Under the pieces are notes generated by a model, which searched no databases, was not told the origin of the DNA, and saw only the letters and a list, made by a program, of their open reading frames with translations. The position numbers and the translations under genes were made by a program. Positions 39,301-50,625 of a stretch of DNA of 64,000 nucleotides are shown one piece after another (positions within the stretch are counted from its first letter, which is position 1; each line of letters begins with the position of its first letter). The DNA is taken from contig JASJOG010000068.1 in assembly GCA_030142905.1 (NCBI GenBank), positions 1,394,001 to 1,458,000 of the forward strand, given 5' to 3'. This stretch comes from Heliopora coerulea (Eukaryota > Cnidaria > Anthozoa > Scleralcyonacea > Helioporidae).

Positions 39301-42300
39301 TCAGCGTCACGTCGTAAGCTGATTAGCAATGCTGCGTTTACTTGGGGATACCTACTTCGGGTTAACGGGGGAGCCTTCGTGTTCCAAGCTCCCCGTGCGC
39401 AAACCAACACAGAAAACGCAGCAGTGATCAGCCTGTAAGGATATGAAACGTCAGGTTTACCACAAACACATGATTTCCTCATGCGATACATGACGTTGCT
39501 AGTTGACCACTTGTAGGGTTGTTACTGTTCACCACAATTACCATCGAGCTGGGAGACCAGGGTTCGACCAATCTTGTATTAATTGAGGCGAAAGAGAACG
39601 CGGAGTGTGACCCTTCCTCAAGGTCTTGAAAGAACTCAAGTGGAAGTCCTTCCTTTTCATCAACATCAGTAATTGATTAGACTTTAGCGTTTTCTTGGAT
39701 AACTACGTTAAATCGCCGCTTCGGATTCGGCCATTACAAGTGGAAGTCTTGTTTGTTAGGCAAATCCGTCACTAAATTATAAGGAAGTTCAACGAATAGA
39801 TCAACACCAACAAAATCATTTCAAATTTAATTTCCACAAATGAATTAGCTGTGACTGATAAGGATAAGATAAGCTAAAAGATGAACAGTTTAAATGCAAA
39901 TTACGCTCTCTTCCTGAGTGCAGTCCACTAAACGACTGATCGGCCCCGGACCGGTGGACGTTTTAGACAAACTAGCTATTGTGCATTGTTTTTTGTAAGT
40001 TCGACAGCAGAGCTAGACCAATTGTTCGTTTTCTAATTATCAGGGATTCTAACAAGTGGATAATTGATAAGGAAATTAGAACAAAAATTTCTCCATTAGC
40101 GAAGAAAGGAGAAAGATAAACATTTCCTTACACATATCCTTTAGCAGGATATAGGCAAGTGTGTTGTTGATTTTCTTTTCAACTCGTGAAAAAGGAAATG
40201 TCAAAGCTTGTAATATTAAGAGGGTATAAATGTTTTGTTCAAGTTCTAATGTATTTTATAAGGTTCTCAACCAAAAAACATCATCTGATTATCTTAACCA
40301 AGCTCTTATCAATAAGAAACTGAACGTTGAATATCAGGAAAGATCTGAATAACAAGTCCAAACAGTCAAACTCGAAATGTAACTCGTATTGACCGCTGGT
40401 AATACACGTTGTAGTTTTCTTATTGGCAAGTTTAGTAGCCCGAAGCCAAACTAACTTACCAAGTTTGGCTAGCATTAAGACAATTCGTTCTCGTTCCGAA
40501 GGGTAAACACTTAGCTAATAATTCAGTCACTACTAGTAATTCACCAAGAGATCAATTTGCAAGAGGCCTTTGTTAACAATTTGTTGGAGCTAGAATCGAC
40601 TTCTATTATTTTACAAGGGCTAACGACAGACGATTTTACTAGTAAAGGATTGACATCCTGCTGGAAAGGGTTAAAAACAATATGAAATGCACGCAGGGTT
40701 ATAAATTTACGATGTTCTTCCACATACGAACTATAAGGCTGTTTATATGAGATAAATCATGAGACGCGAACTTGCTAATTTATATGCGTATCAAGGAACA
40801 ACTAGTGTCAGACGCGCCTTACATAAAGCCAGAATATTGCGCCGTAGGTAAGACGCGCCTTATTTCTCTACGCCTCGTAAGTACGAGACAAGTAAGTCGC
40901 AAAAACGCTTGTATAAACAGCGTAAAAATGATTTTCACAGACCTTACGTTGAGGCTCAAAAACGCGCATATAAATAGTGCAGAAAGGATATTTAGGCCTT
41001 TTCGTAAGCCACGTCTAACTTAAAACGTGGCTTATATAAGACACCCCTTACAAAACTTAAAGGCGCAAAAACGCTCATATAAACACTTGAATAATGATTT
41101 TTGCGTATGGGTCAGTTAATTTTCTCTTATAAATTGCCCCACTGCTTATTAAACGTCAAGCCCCTTACACACGACCAAGTTTCCCTTGACAATTATTGCC
41201 AGACAAAGAGCCTTGCTCTAAAGCTGTTCATGCCGGCGACTTGCCAAGAAAAACTTGTCAATTTGTATCGTACACACGAGCAAATTAACCTCGTCAAAGA
41301 AAAACTTGGCCGTGAGTGCGGGACAGTGTGAACTCGTTTCGTAACCAAGGGCTGATGGAAAGACTATCGCAGGAGGGCTGATAAAAATTTAGCTAAACGA
41401 AACTTACGTTACCTGAACATGGGCATTAAGAAATGAAGAAACACTTATGATACAAATGTTTTTTGTCCAAGCTTTAAAATTATGTTTCCTGAATTATTTA
41501 GATTATTCCAAGTTGATTACTCCACGTGCATGATTAACGAGCTGAGTATAGTCTGGATTGGCAGTCTACGGACAAGAAGACAGTAGAAGACACTTGAGTA
41601 GAGTGGCGAGGGAATGATCGACGCCGAAGTGAAGTGTCGAAAGTAACTTTTAAAGTTGCGTTCAAAATAGCTCAAGCCGGAGTAGCATTAACTAAGTCGG
41701 ATATCACCTGGCCTCGTTGCGAAACTTCTTGATTCAAGCAATCTTCAACTCCGGTCAATTTGTATATCGTTTGTCAACCTCTAGTAATAACTAATAGCTT
41801 ATCAACGACTCCAAATGATCACGTTTATTGCCGACGCTTACTTATGTTGGCATACAACCAGTATTGCCGGCGCAGTCTTCAATAAAAAACACCTGCAGTT
41901 CGCAAAACGGACTAATGTAAACAGCAAAATGGCGTGATTAATTTACGCGAGTTTCAGGGAACTTGCAAGGGTCCTTATTTGGCTCGGTATTTTGATATTA
42001 ACATTGGGTGCTGTGTTTTACTGGAAACAATATTCAACTGGTTAAAGTTAATTTTTGTTTACAACTTGAACCATAAATCGTTGCTTGCCAAGTTTTGTTA
42101 AGGGGGTGTGTGGCTCCTAGCTGGCGCCGGGCCAGTACATCACTGGGTTTTGTTTTGTCTGCAATAACCTTTGTGCATGTTGTCGTACCCGCCAGTGTAT
42201 TTAGGGGGGGGCATCGTGCGGTACCCGTTTGCCTATCGTGTTGCATTAGAACAAACACTAACTACTTCTCTGAAGAGTTTTCACCTTCATAATAAATCAC

Positions 42301-42830
42301 AAAAACTAACTCAAATCACCGGGCTTTCGTTTAACTGTGCAACTGGTCCTCGTTGTCCTGTAACCATTTGACCTTCCTTTGTAATATCGTTCCTATGCGC
42401 ATATGGTACGGTGATTCGCCTTCGTTAAAACGCATGATATCGGTCAGTGGACGTCTCAACCAGACTAAGCTCAGAAGGTCAATCGTTCGCGCATACCATG
42501 TTTTCGTCGCCTCCTAAACCCAATATTTGATTATCTTTCAGAAGTGCCCTTTCATCAGGTCAGCAAAATGGGCGGCCAAATCAAATTAAGGTCTTCATTA
42601 GTTCAACAGAAGCAACTAAGATAAATTTTCAAGCAGTATGCGTGGTTGATACAAGTCTCCGCAGCTTTTTGACACAATTCTAACGCTAACTTTGTCGAAA
42701 CAAATTTGTCGAAACAATGAACGACACTGACAGCCAATCACGATTCAGAAATATTTTGGCGCGAGAATTCTTATGGTGATTTGAATAAGGAAATAAAAAC
42801 GTTGAAGAAACAGCTTTTTCTTTTAAGTAA
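36395..42830. other. No recognisable gene; degenerate repeats at about 40800-41340
   Basis: Short open frames only. At 40800-41100 the words AAGACGCGCCTTA, AAAAACGC and TATATAA recur irregularly, and GCCACGT/ACGTGGC forms a small hairpin near 41010. At 41160-41335 diverged CACACGA and AAAACTTG words recur. I cannot assign these to a family. The frame at 37529-37762 plus looks mildly protein-like but lacks support. Confidence 0.35.
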
Positions 42831-44920
42831 TTAAACAGCTTGAGCCCAGTCATTGTTGTAATGATGCTTTTGGATAAGCTGTACTAATTCCGAAGAAACG
42901 ACATGACAATTTATCTTTTCGAAACGCCCAGGAAAGTTGGGATGTCTGGAAAGGTAATAAGGATCAACACAGAACACAACGTAAGTACCTAGACGTCTGA
43001 CTCGTTTCCGTTCGGTTTCCATGCACTGCTGCATGGGCAGTTCCTTAAGAAATGGCCAGGAATTGATATCGGATGTGATATTTGTTCACGAGTTATCAAG
43101 AGCCCTCAATGTACAGACCGAGGCCAAAACATGTGATAAATAACGGAAAGGAATTAAGACTCGCCTGAATTATGTCCTTATTTTATGAATGTGAGAGGCG
43201 AAATTATCCAAAATTCCCCTTTCAATCCTGTTCGAATTGATTTAGGCCGGTTGACAAATGGCAGATAAAGGATGCAATTATTTCACAAACTTCAACCCTA
43301 AAACATACCGAGTTAAAATATTATTACTTCGTTTCGTGACCACAGCAAACATGGCTGATTTTGTGAGCTCCAGTAGCCCGCGTCGAACCACCCAAACACG
43401 TGTCACGAAAATCTTTTCACCACCGTAAAAGATGATTTAAATTATCTTTGGGCTGTTCTACTGCCAAACTGAATAAAACTTGGCTTTCAAGTTTCCGTTC
43501 GGGTGTATCAGTTTTAGAACCACCAAGATCTTGATCTAACGAGTTAGCTAGGATAAGCAGTCTAACCTGGCTTCTTTAAGCAGCACCTTTTTATAATTCA
43601 TCCAAGTCCCACGAAGTATACTCGGGATTGAACGTTACGTGAACTATTAGCGTTACTTAACTAACGTGGTTCGTCTGGTAATAAGCAATCAACAAATAAC
43701 TATTTTTACCGTAATAATTGAATATGTATTTACCGTAATTATTTTTACCGTAACAAAAACAAATTTGTTGAAAGCAAACAACTCAGGCGTTCAAACACAA
43801 AAATTTGAAAGATATTTTTAGTGATTATTAAAAAAAAAAAATATCCGTTCTAGGAATTCAGGCGTTACCAGATTGAATGTCCTGGTGAGAAAAAGCGGCA
43901 AACAATATCAATTTGTCGCAGTATGCATCCTGGTCGAGATTGGATATGTTCCTAAACTGAACATTGCTTACTCTGGCTTGCCATACTTACTTCGGATGTA
44001 ACAGCTTCTTAAAGTAGTTTAGAAGTCAAGGACTTTCGATGAGGCCTAGACATTTTGGCGGTTTATGGTCTCCTAGAAACAAAACTCTTTAAATGTGTTT
44101 ACGATTGTATTGGCCGGACATTGTGTATACTTTTCTGAAGTCAAGCGCTCAAAATTGAGGCAGAGCAAACGGTAAACAAACGATGGACTAACCACGTTAA
44201 TAAAAAAGACAAATGGTTAATTTTATTGAGTTAAATACGTAATTACAATGTTTAACAGATTTACAAAACTACGGCTAACGAAAGAACCAACAATCCTGAT
44301 AGTACCAAGGTCAATAGCAAAAGAGGTTCAACATTAATTTTCTAAACTTTTACGTGGAAACCATTTCTACCGGACCTAATGCTTTTCACACCTACAGAAG
44401 AGCCATAGATACCATTTAAAACTCGATTATTTAAATCAATGACTTGTGTTATCGGTTAGCAACAAGTGGTTTTTTGATTAGAGTTCTCAACGGTCACCTC
44501 AAGGTAACGGGTTTTACACTTATTAATGCGTCCTCTCACCATCTGGGTCATTTCCAGTGAGAAGAGACTTATCGCATCACGCCCGTCATCAGAACAGAAG
44601 GTTATCAGTCCGTCTCGAACGGAGAGTTTGGGTCGTAAATCCCCTGGCAGTGAGGTTGAACGTGTCTATTATCACTGCGCCACCAATCCTATCATATTCA
44701 TTGTCAACTAAACCTCAATATGATACAATACCATAATGAAATGACAAAAAGTATGGCATATCGAGTATACAGACTACAGGAATGAAGTAGTAGTCTCCAA
44801 TCATTTATTAACTCAGTATTCCAAACTGTCGAAGTTTATCTGAAATGTTAACTTCGGAAAACAAAAAGCTAATCTCAGTCTTAGCCTCGAGCGCAATGTG
44901 ATACTCCTGGTATAATTCGT
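42831..44920 (-). CDS. Unrecognised gene, last three exons (5' exons not found)
   Basis: I do not recognise the protein. Three open segments join in frame on the minus strand: 44813-44920 (enters with 2 nt, leaves phase 1, weak donor GTTAAT), 44540-44643 (acceptor CTGCCAG, donor ATG then GTGAGA) and 42831-43043 (acceptor TTCTTAAG, stop at 42831-42833). The peptide of about 140 residues has mixed, protein-like composition: DELYQEYHIALEAKTEISFL, then SVRDGLITFCSDDGRDAI, then CMETERKRVRRLG and YYLSRHPNFPGRFEKINCH. It ends NNDWAQAV. Upstream exons should lie right of 44920, but I could not find them. It could be a decayed gene. Confidence 0.4.
43351..43424 (+). CDS. Doubtful first exon (MADFVSSSSPRR...)
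   Basis: An ATG frame of 24 codons runs to a GTAAAA donor-like site at 43425. It would lie in an intron of the minus-strand gene at 42831-44920. No continuation is identified, so it may be chance. Confidence 0.15.
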
Positions 44921-46438
44921 CTGCGAATTTCAATGCGCATTAGAAAACACTCGGTCTGTGCTTAAGAAAGTTCTTGTACAGTGTCATAACAGTTTAGAGC
45001 TTAACTGTCTTATCGTATCACTTTAAGAGAATTAACCCAGGCAGGACTGCTAATGAATCACTAGCTGAGACTACCCCGGGGACCTACAGATCTCGCATGT
45101 TGCATCATGTATTAAAAAGAACACAGTCATAGGAAATTGACGTGGAGGAACATAGAAAATTGCTAAGAATTAGTGCGCGATCTGTGCGCAGCATTATCCG
45201 TCCCAAGTTTGCGCAAAGGATAAGCATGTGGAGGAACGGCTGGTGGTAAGATGAAGTCATTTTATACAATGAGAAGCAGGTGCTGAATCGTACGTTATTC
45301 AAAAAACATGACAACTATGTGAACCATCTTCGCAACTATAGCTGTAGCGAACAGAGAGAAAAACACTCACTCTCTATTAAGTGATCCAGTCAGTCTGGAG
45401 TTGTACTCATTATTGCGCTTAAGTATTGTATTACGCGCGATGGAACCAATCGCGCTCTCTTATTTATTTTTTGAGCAATGAAAAGAAAAACAAACTATAC
45501 ATAGGTAAGATCAACAACGCAGAAGCCCAAAAGCCTGCGAAAACATGAATACCACGGAGTAAACAGAAGATAGAGGCCCCGGAGGGGGTTGTCGATATTC
45601 CTGTCATTTTTACTACAAGACTGGCACTTAGGTGAAGATAACAAATGTAAAAAAACTGTCAAGGGGATGTGATGTCTCATCCTGATATCGTCTTCGTCAT
45701 TTTATCAAAAAGACGCACAAACACAAGGGAAATAGATAAGGCATACAGTCAAGCCACTTATTACATTTAAGTTATTTATAGCGGTTACGAAAGACAGCCT
45801 GGTTCACTGAAACGCTTGAGGTTGTTACACCAAACTTTAAGCCCAGGTAAAAGACGTTATGCAGGGTCGAACGCGTTCTATAATATTGCCAAGGTTACTT
45901 ACTGCGACTTCACAAACTAGATGCACCACTTGGAAAAGACATGCTGGAGCGTGTAGGTTTAAAGTGAGAGCGGATTATGGTCAAAAATCGCATAAAAATG
46001 CAAAACCAGGCCTGAACACCGGTTTCCATACGAAGCACATTTATCAAGAATAGTTCAATTAGGTTCATGGCATGGTTATTATCAATAGCCTCTGCGCTAC
46101 ATTTGCATGGGCCAAGCATGCGGAAGAGAGAAAACAATCGCGCCTTCCCCACACTTTGACAGCTTATGTGCCAAAACAAACGATAGTCACAATAACGATT
46201 AACCTGGGAAGGTCACTCGATAATCAACGTTGCCTGTTCCGCAGGAAGCTGACGACAGTTTAAGTGTCTACATTAATTAGCGGCATAAAAATAAAGTATA
46301 CCCATGATATGGCTCAAATGCAAATTGTCTCATTCGATGACTGTCGCTGACAACACATCACGAGTACTAAAGGTTCTCATTTCGTTAAATCATTTCCTTG
46401 CCTGCGTTGTCTAATTTAGGCCCACGTCTATACCTGGA
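44921..46438. other. No supported gene; probable 5' flank of the receptor gene at 46439
   Basis: No exon is convincing. Just before the receptor start, TTTAG at about 46418 could be a 5'-UTR acceptor. CATAAAAATAAAGTATA near 46285 is A/T-rich and TATA-like. Neither is proven. Confidence 0.3.
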
Positions 46439-48634
46439 ATGAATTTGCTTGATTTTCTTTCCGTCAAAGCCACGTCGATCGTGCTGTGGCTGGTGGTTCT
46501 ATTTCACGGCAATTTGATCGGATTTCGTGACAACAGACTCAAAGTCATCGCTGCTCTAACTTCGGCATCGTGGTCCACATGGGAACCCTGGACTGGTTGC
46601 AATACCTTGGACGCTGAGCGTCGCACTCGCACAAGAAACTGCGTCGACACCAAGGGGAGAATCCAGGCCTCGTCCAAATGTGTTGGACTGGCTCGAAGAA
46701 CTCGTCAATGCGAATCATGTGCTCACCCTCTTTTGAATCGTCGCCACAAACCGGATTTCTCATCAGCCTTCACCTTCAGCTCTTCGAACTTTCGTCGAAC
46801 GCCTTCCAAGAGCGCTTGGTGTTCTTCCGAGAAGTTCTTCCCTGGTAAAGATTACCTGGAGGTCGCGTTCAAAACCTTCGTAAAATTTACAGCTGTAGCA
46901 ACGCGTGGATACCGCGACAACAGCCAAGCCCGGAGCGGTTTTGTGACGGCGTTCAAGCTGAACTTTAGTTACAACGGTATCCAATGGTTTTCTTACGCAA
47001 ACAAAGCAGGGGAAAGCATAATCAAAGGTAACGTGGATTCAGTTCGGTTGCGCCAAACCAAGCTGGAACCTGGACTTGTGGCGCGTTACATTCGTGTGTA
47101 CCCCACGGACTATCATTCAAGACCTTGCTTCGACCTTGAGTTGTATGGATGCGAGTACAATTGCGGGGGGTTAGTGACGGACGAACCATTCCGTGTTAGG
47201 GCTCCGAATGCTTTGCAACATACCGAAGAGCCTGAATGTTTATGGCGAATCGAGTCCAAAGTGGCCACGAAATTTCTTTTGAAGTTCGCTTACTTTAAGT
47301 TGGTTTGTCACGATGGCATGTTGAAGGTGTTTGACGGCGACTCACCGTTCCAGGGAGCCGGAATTCACGAGCAATTTTGTGGGGAAACACGAAAAATTTC
47401 ACCGCAAATGTTAAAAGGAAATGACCTTTGGCTGCATTATCGATCGAACGCCACGACAGATGACGTTGGATTCCAACTCTTAGCGCATGTGATCTCCACC
47501 AAAACGTTGAATTCTAACGCCGGAGAAATAAAAGTTCCAAGCAACAGAGAGCATTACGCTCACTTGTTCCGCTACAATTGGTTGATTACCAATCCGGATA
47601 ATGGTAGCATCCAATTGACCATCCATAATTTCACCAGCGATAACCTGCGTCGTGTCAACGGCAGGTGTATTGGTGACATGTTAGTTCTCTTCGCCAGCAG
47701 TAGTCGAAGTTCTCTCCCAAGTCGATTCTGCGACGATAGCCTTCCCATAGTCGTTACTTCCACTGGTGGTTACCTACGGCTTAAGTTCCGTGCCGGGTCT
47801 GACAACCCCAAATGGAAATTGCATTTTTCCTTCAAAAACCACCCCTCCGGATCAAGTATGCCTCAGTCGAACCCCGACTTCCCAACAATATTGTATATGG
47901 ACGGCCGCACTGAACAATCACCAAGGAACCACTCAGGAAACGTCACTCAACCAGTGGTTGCCACAGTGCATAAGTCAGATGGGAGCGAAAGCAACATTCC
48001 TGTAATCATCTCCTCGATTCTTGCCGTCGTCATTGCTGCCATTTGCCTGGTTGCCTTGGTGCACTACCTCAGAAAACGTAAGGCGTTTTTGAAGAAGCAT
48101 CCGTACGACTGCACGACCAGGCCGATGTCCCATTTCGGGGACGAAGACTCCACCCCGTTCATCAACACTAACGTCTTAATGTGGAACGACTCCAACTCGA
48201 GAAACCTTGATAAACCGAAGATGAGGAACGGCAAAAGTTCGTTGCCAATCGTAACGGTGGCACTACGCGATGATGGCCCACAACGTCTCAGTATTATTCC
48301 ACCAGGTATGATCACAGCCAACAGTGAGAAGTCGTTGGAGTCCGCGGTTAATGACGAGAATTTAGCTGGTTCTTTGGGCGTAAGCGACGCATTCACGGAA
48401 GAATGTTTGCAGTTGCTGAATAATAACTTTAGTTCGACGTTGCACGACAAGGCTGCCGAGAAATTCGACGGGCAAAGTGAGCGGGACATACTTCAAGAAG
48501 CAGAGGGTTTACCTGACCAAGATGAGTTATTACCGGAAATAAAAATAACATCACCGGAAGTCGAACGCACTTCATCGGAAGTTAGTTTTAATTCACCGGA
48601 AACCGATGGATATTTATCGGAAGTGAGTGACTAG
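46439..48634 (+). CDS. Single-exon transmembrane receptor: TSP1, F5/8C, two CUB-like domains
   Basis: An uninterrupted 731-codon frame. Residues 14-28 form a hydrophobic signal or anchor. TSP1-like repeat at 45-94 (WSTWEPWTGC, RRTRTRNC, ending CESC). Discoidin (F5/8 type C) domain about 108-238 (GFVTAFKLNFSYNG, ARYIRVYP, LELYGCEY). CUB-like domains about 242-352 and 361-466 with paired Cys and IHNF/LKF strands. A Ser/Thr/Asn-rich stalk has N-glycosylation sites. Transmembrane helix about 520-542, followed by basic YLRKRK. The cytoplasmic tail of about 190 residues ends in repeated SPE/SSEV motifs. The domains suggest a cell-surface adhesion or guidance receptor, as in neuropilin relatives, but the order differs. 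Neighbouring genes have 7 to 22 exons; this has none, and its base composition is richer in G/C. A retrogene origin is possible. The start was chosen as the ATG directly before the signal sequence. Confidence 0.85.
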   Translation: MNLLDFLSVKATSIVLWLVVLFHGNLIGFRDNRLKVIAALTSASWSTWEPWTGCNTLDAERRTRTRNCVDTKGRIQASSKCVGLARRTRQCESCAHPLLNRRHKPDFSSAFTFSSSNFRRTPSKSAWCSSEKFFPGKDYLEVAFKTFVKFTAVATRGYRDNSQARSGFVTAFKLNFSYNGIQWFSYANKAGESIIKGNVDSVRLRQTKLEPGLVARYIRVYPTDYHSRPCFDLELYGCEYNCGGLVTDEPFRVRAPNALQHTEEPECLWRIESKVATKFLLKFAYFKLVCHDGMLKVFDGDSPFQGAGIHEQFCGETRKISPQMLKGNDLWLHYRSNATTDDVGFQLLAHVISTKTLNSNAGEIKVPSNREHYAHLFRYNWLITNPDNGSIQLTIHNFTSDNLRRVNGRCIGDMLVLFASSSRSSLPSRFCDDSLPIVVTSTGGYLRLKFRAGSDNPKWKLHFSFKNHPSGSSMPQSNPDFPTILYMDGRTEQSPRNHSGNVTQPVVATVHKSDGSESNIPVIISSILAVVIAAICLVALVHYLRKRKAFLKKHPYDCTTRPMSHFGDEDSTPFINTNVLMWNDSNSRNLDKPKMRNGKSSLPIVTVALRDDGPQRLSIIPPGMITANSEKSLESAVNDENLAGSLGVSDAFTEECLQLLNNNFSSTLHDKAAEKFDGQSERDILQEAEGLPDQDELLPEIKITSPEVERTSSEVSFNSPETDGYLSEVSD

Positions 48635-49117
48635 TTACCGGAAAGAAATAAGTTGTCACCGTTAAACACGTGTTCGAAGTGGCCTTTACTGTATATATAG
48701 AAGAGAATCTTATATCTCATGTTTCTGTGTAGTTTAAACCGGTGTAGGTGAGCCAACTCTTCATAATATTTGCAAGTTGTTTTTTTCTTGTTTTGTGGCA
48801 TGGGGTAGATAATTTTTTATAATTTGTACACATTGTTTTCAATCCAGAGAATTAGCAAGTATTAAGTATTAAGGACAGAATCAGCTTTGTTAATAAGGTC
48901 ATCCACTAGATATTTCAGAGTGATCAGAAAGGATATTCCCAAGTTATATTTGCTATCCCATTTCAGACCATTGAGACGTGGTCATATTACTCCAGAGGTT
49001 TATGCTGTATGCACTTAGGTGCATCTGGATTTAGTCAAGATTAACTGACAAAACAACTTCACCAGAGGTAAATGGTTAGATAGATTACCAGCTTAGTTGA
49101 AGATAGTTTTATTAAAA

Positions 49118-49123
49118 AATAAA
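49118..49123 (+). terminator. Candidate poly(A) signal of the receptor gene
   Basis: AATAAA within an A-rich stretch, about 485 bp after the stop codon. Confidence 0.35.
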
Positions 49124-50625
49124 ATTAAAAAAATGAAAAAAAAGTCCCTGATGTAATTGCAATATACTATAGTTTTAATCTGGGGCACAACCACCGGAAG
49201 CACAGATAGGGGGACATGGTGGGTACAGTGTACCAGGGGGCACTTCCTGGGGGTGGTATTTTTGGTCTTATTTGGTAAGTTTATCTAAACTAAAATACCA
49301 CTAAAAACTTCTACTTTGGTATTTACAAATTTATTACAGATGTTCTGGGGGTTTTTTTTCCAAAATAGAAGCCCATGATTGGTTTGTAAGTGCCAAGAGT
49401 TGCTATGACATAATTTTCCATATATTTAACAACCATTGTTGAGTGTAGTACCTTACACTTGAATTAAATTCTGACTTTAGAATTAAACTGAAAAAAATAA
49501 AAACGCTCTTTGTAAAATTGCTATTATGTTATTTTGTTTTGACTCAGTTTATGGTGTTTTGGTTGCTCATTAGACCTTTTTACTGTTGTAATTGTGCCAC
49601 ATAATTTTGTAAACATCAGCAAATGTGATCATGGGGATTCAGTTTCATAACTTCCAAGGGGACAACCTGCTTAAAAACCCCCAAGTCCACTTCAACTTGA
49701 GGAATGTAATATAATTTTAATGCCAACAAATAAAATATTTCCACAATTGTGGGTCTATGAGATGATATAAGACATGTTTCTGATACATACCTTATGGCAA
49801 ATGTTGCTCCTCCACAAAAATTAACCAAGGCCATTCAAGGCCTCCACTAGAAATGTCTAACTTATGCCATCTTGGAAATTCAGTAGCCTGTAAATTGCAT
49901 CTTAAGATTAAAATATACAAACATAGTGAGTTAATACAGGGCTTATTATTTCATTTATGAAATTTGACAGCTTCAGTTTCTTGACAAATCATTCTCTGAG
50001 TATTTATTTATTCTGTCATGGGACAATGAAAACTATTTAACATCCATGAAAGCTAGGCTTGGCACTTTCATCAAATAAATTAAATTAGCTTACATCTAAG
50101 ATTTACACTACTTTACTTGAATAAGTAACTATATTACAATGTGAGCAGAGATAGAGGTATTATGGCTTCCCCATGTAAAAGTAGGTGAACATGGGATGGG
50201 TACTGAAGCTGTTATTGTTATTATTACTGTAAATATCTATTAAAGTTAGACCTCATTTTCCCAGTTTAGATGTTATGTTGAACTAAATGAAATGAGATAC
50301 TACTTGAATGTGGATTGGTAGTTTGAATATTGCATCAAACATATTGTAAACATCCTATTGATGTTTATCAATGATGCACTTGTGTTCCCAATATCAGGCA
50401 GTAGACTGCAGTTCTATGCCTTTCAATTTTGTTCAATGTAATTATGAATGTAACTATTTTGTTCAATGTAATATATACATACATATGTATATATATATAT
50501 ATGAGGGCTTATTTCCTTTTAAGTTTTTTTGCTTCAGGGGTGTTTTTCTCATCATGGTGAGGCAAACTTCATGACATGTAATAATTTAATTCTTCCATGT
50601 TGATTATGTTTGCTGATCTAAAATT
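49124..50625. other. No supported gene; probable 3' flanks of two converging genes
   Basis: A/T-rich sequence with no supported exon, lying between the plus-strand receptor and the minus-strand E2F-type gene. A short TA microsatellite lies at about 50473-50501. Confidence 0.4.

Noticed and set aside
42550..42580. CTGATGA followed by GAAAG on the minus strand (hammerhead-like)
   Set aside because: Stem II is only 3 bp with unpaired flanks, and no stem I or III is seen.
42754..42763. TTTTGGCGCG, an E2F-consensus site
   Set aside because: No gene start nearby. It lies downstream of the stop of the unrecognised minus-strand gene.
48064..48489. 141-codon minus-strand frame
   Set aside because: Antisense shadow of the receptor's cytoplasmic tail.
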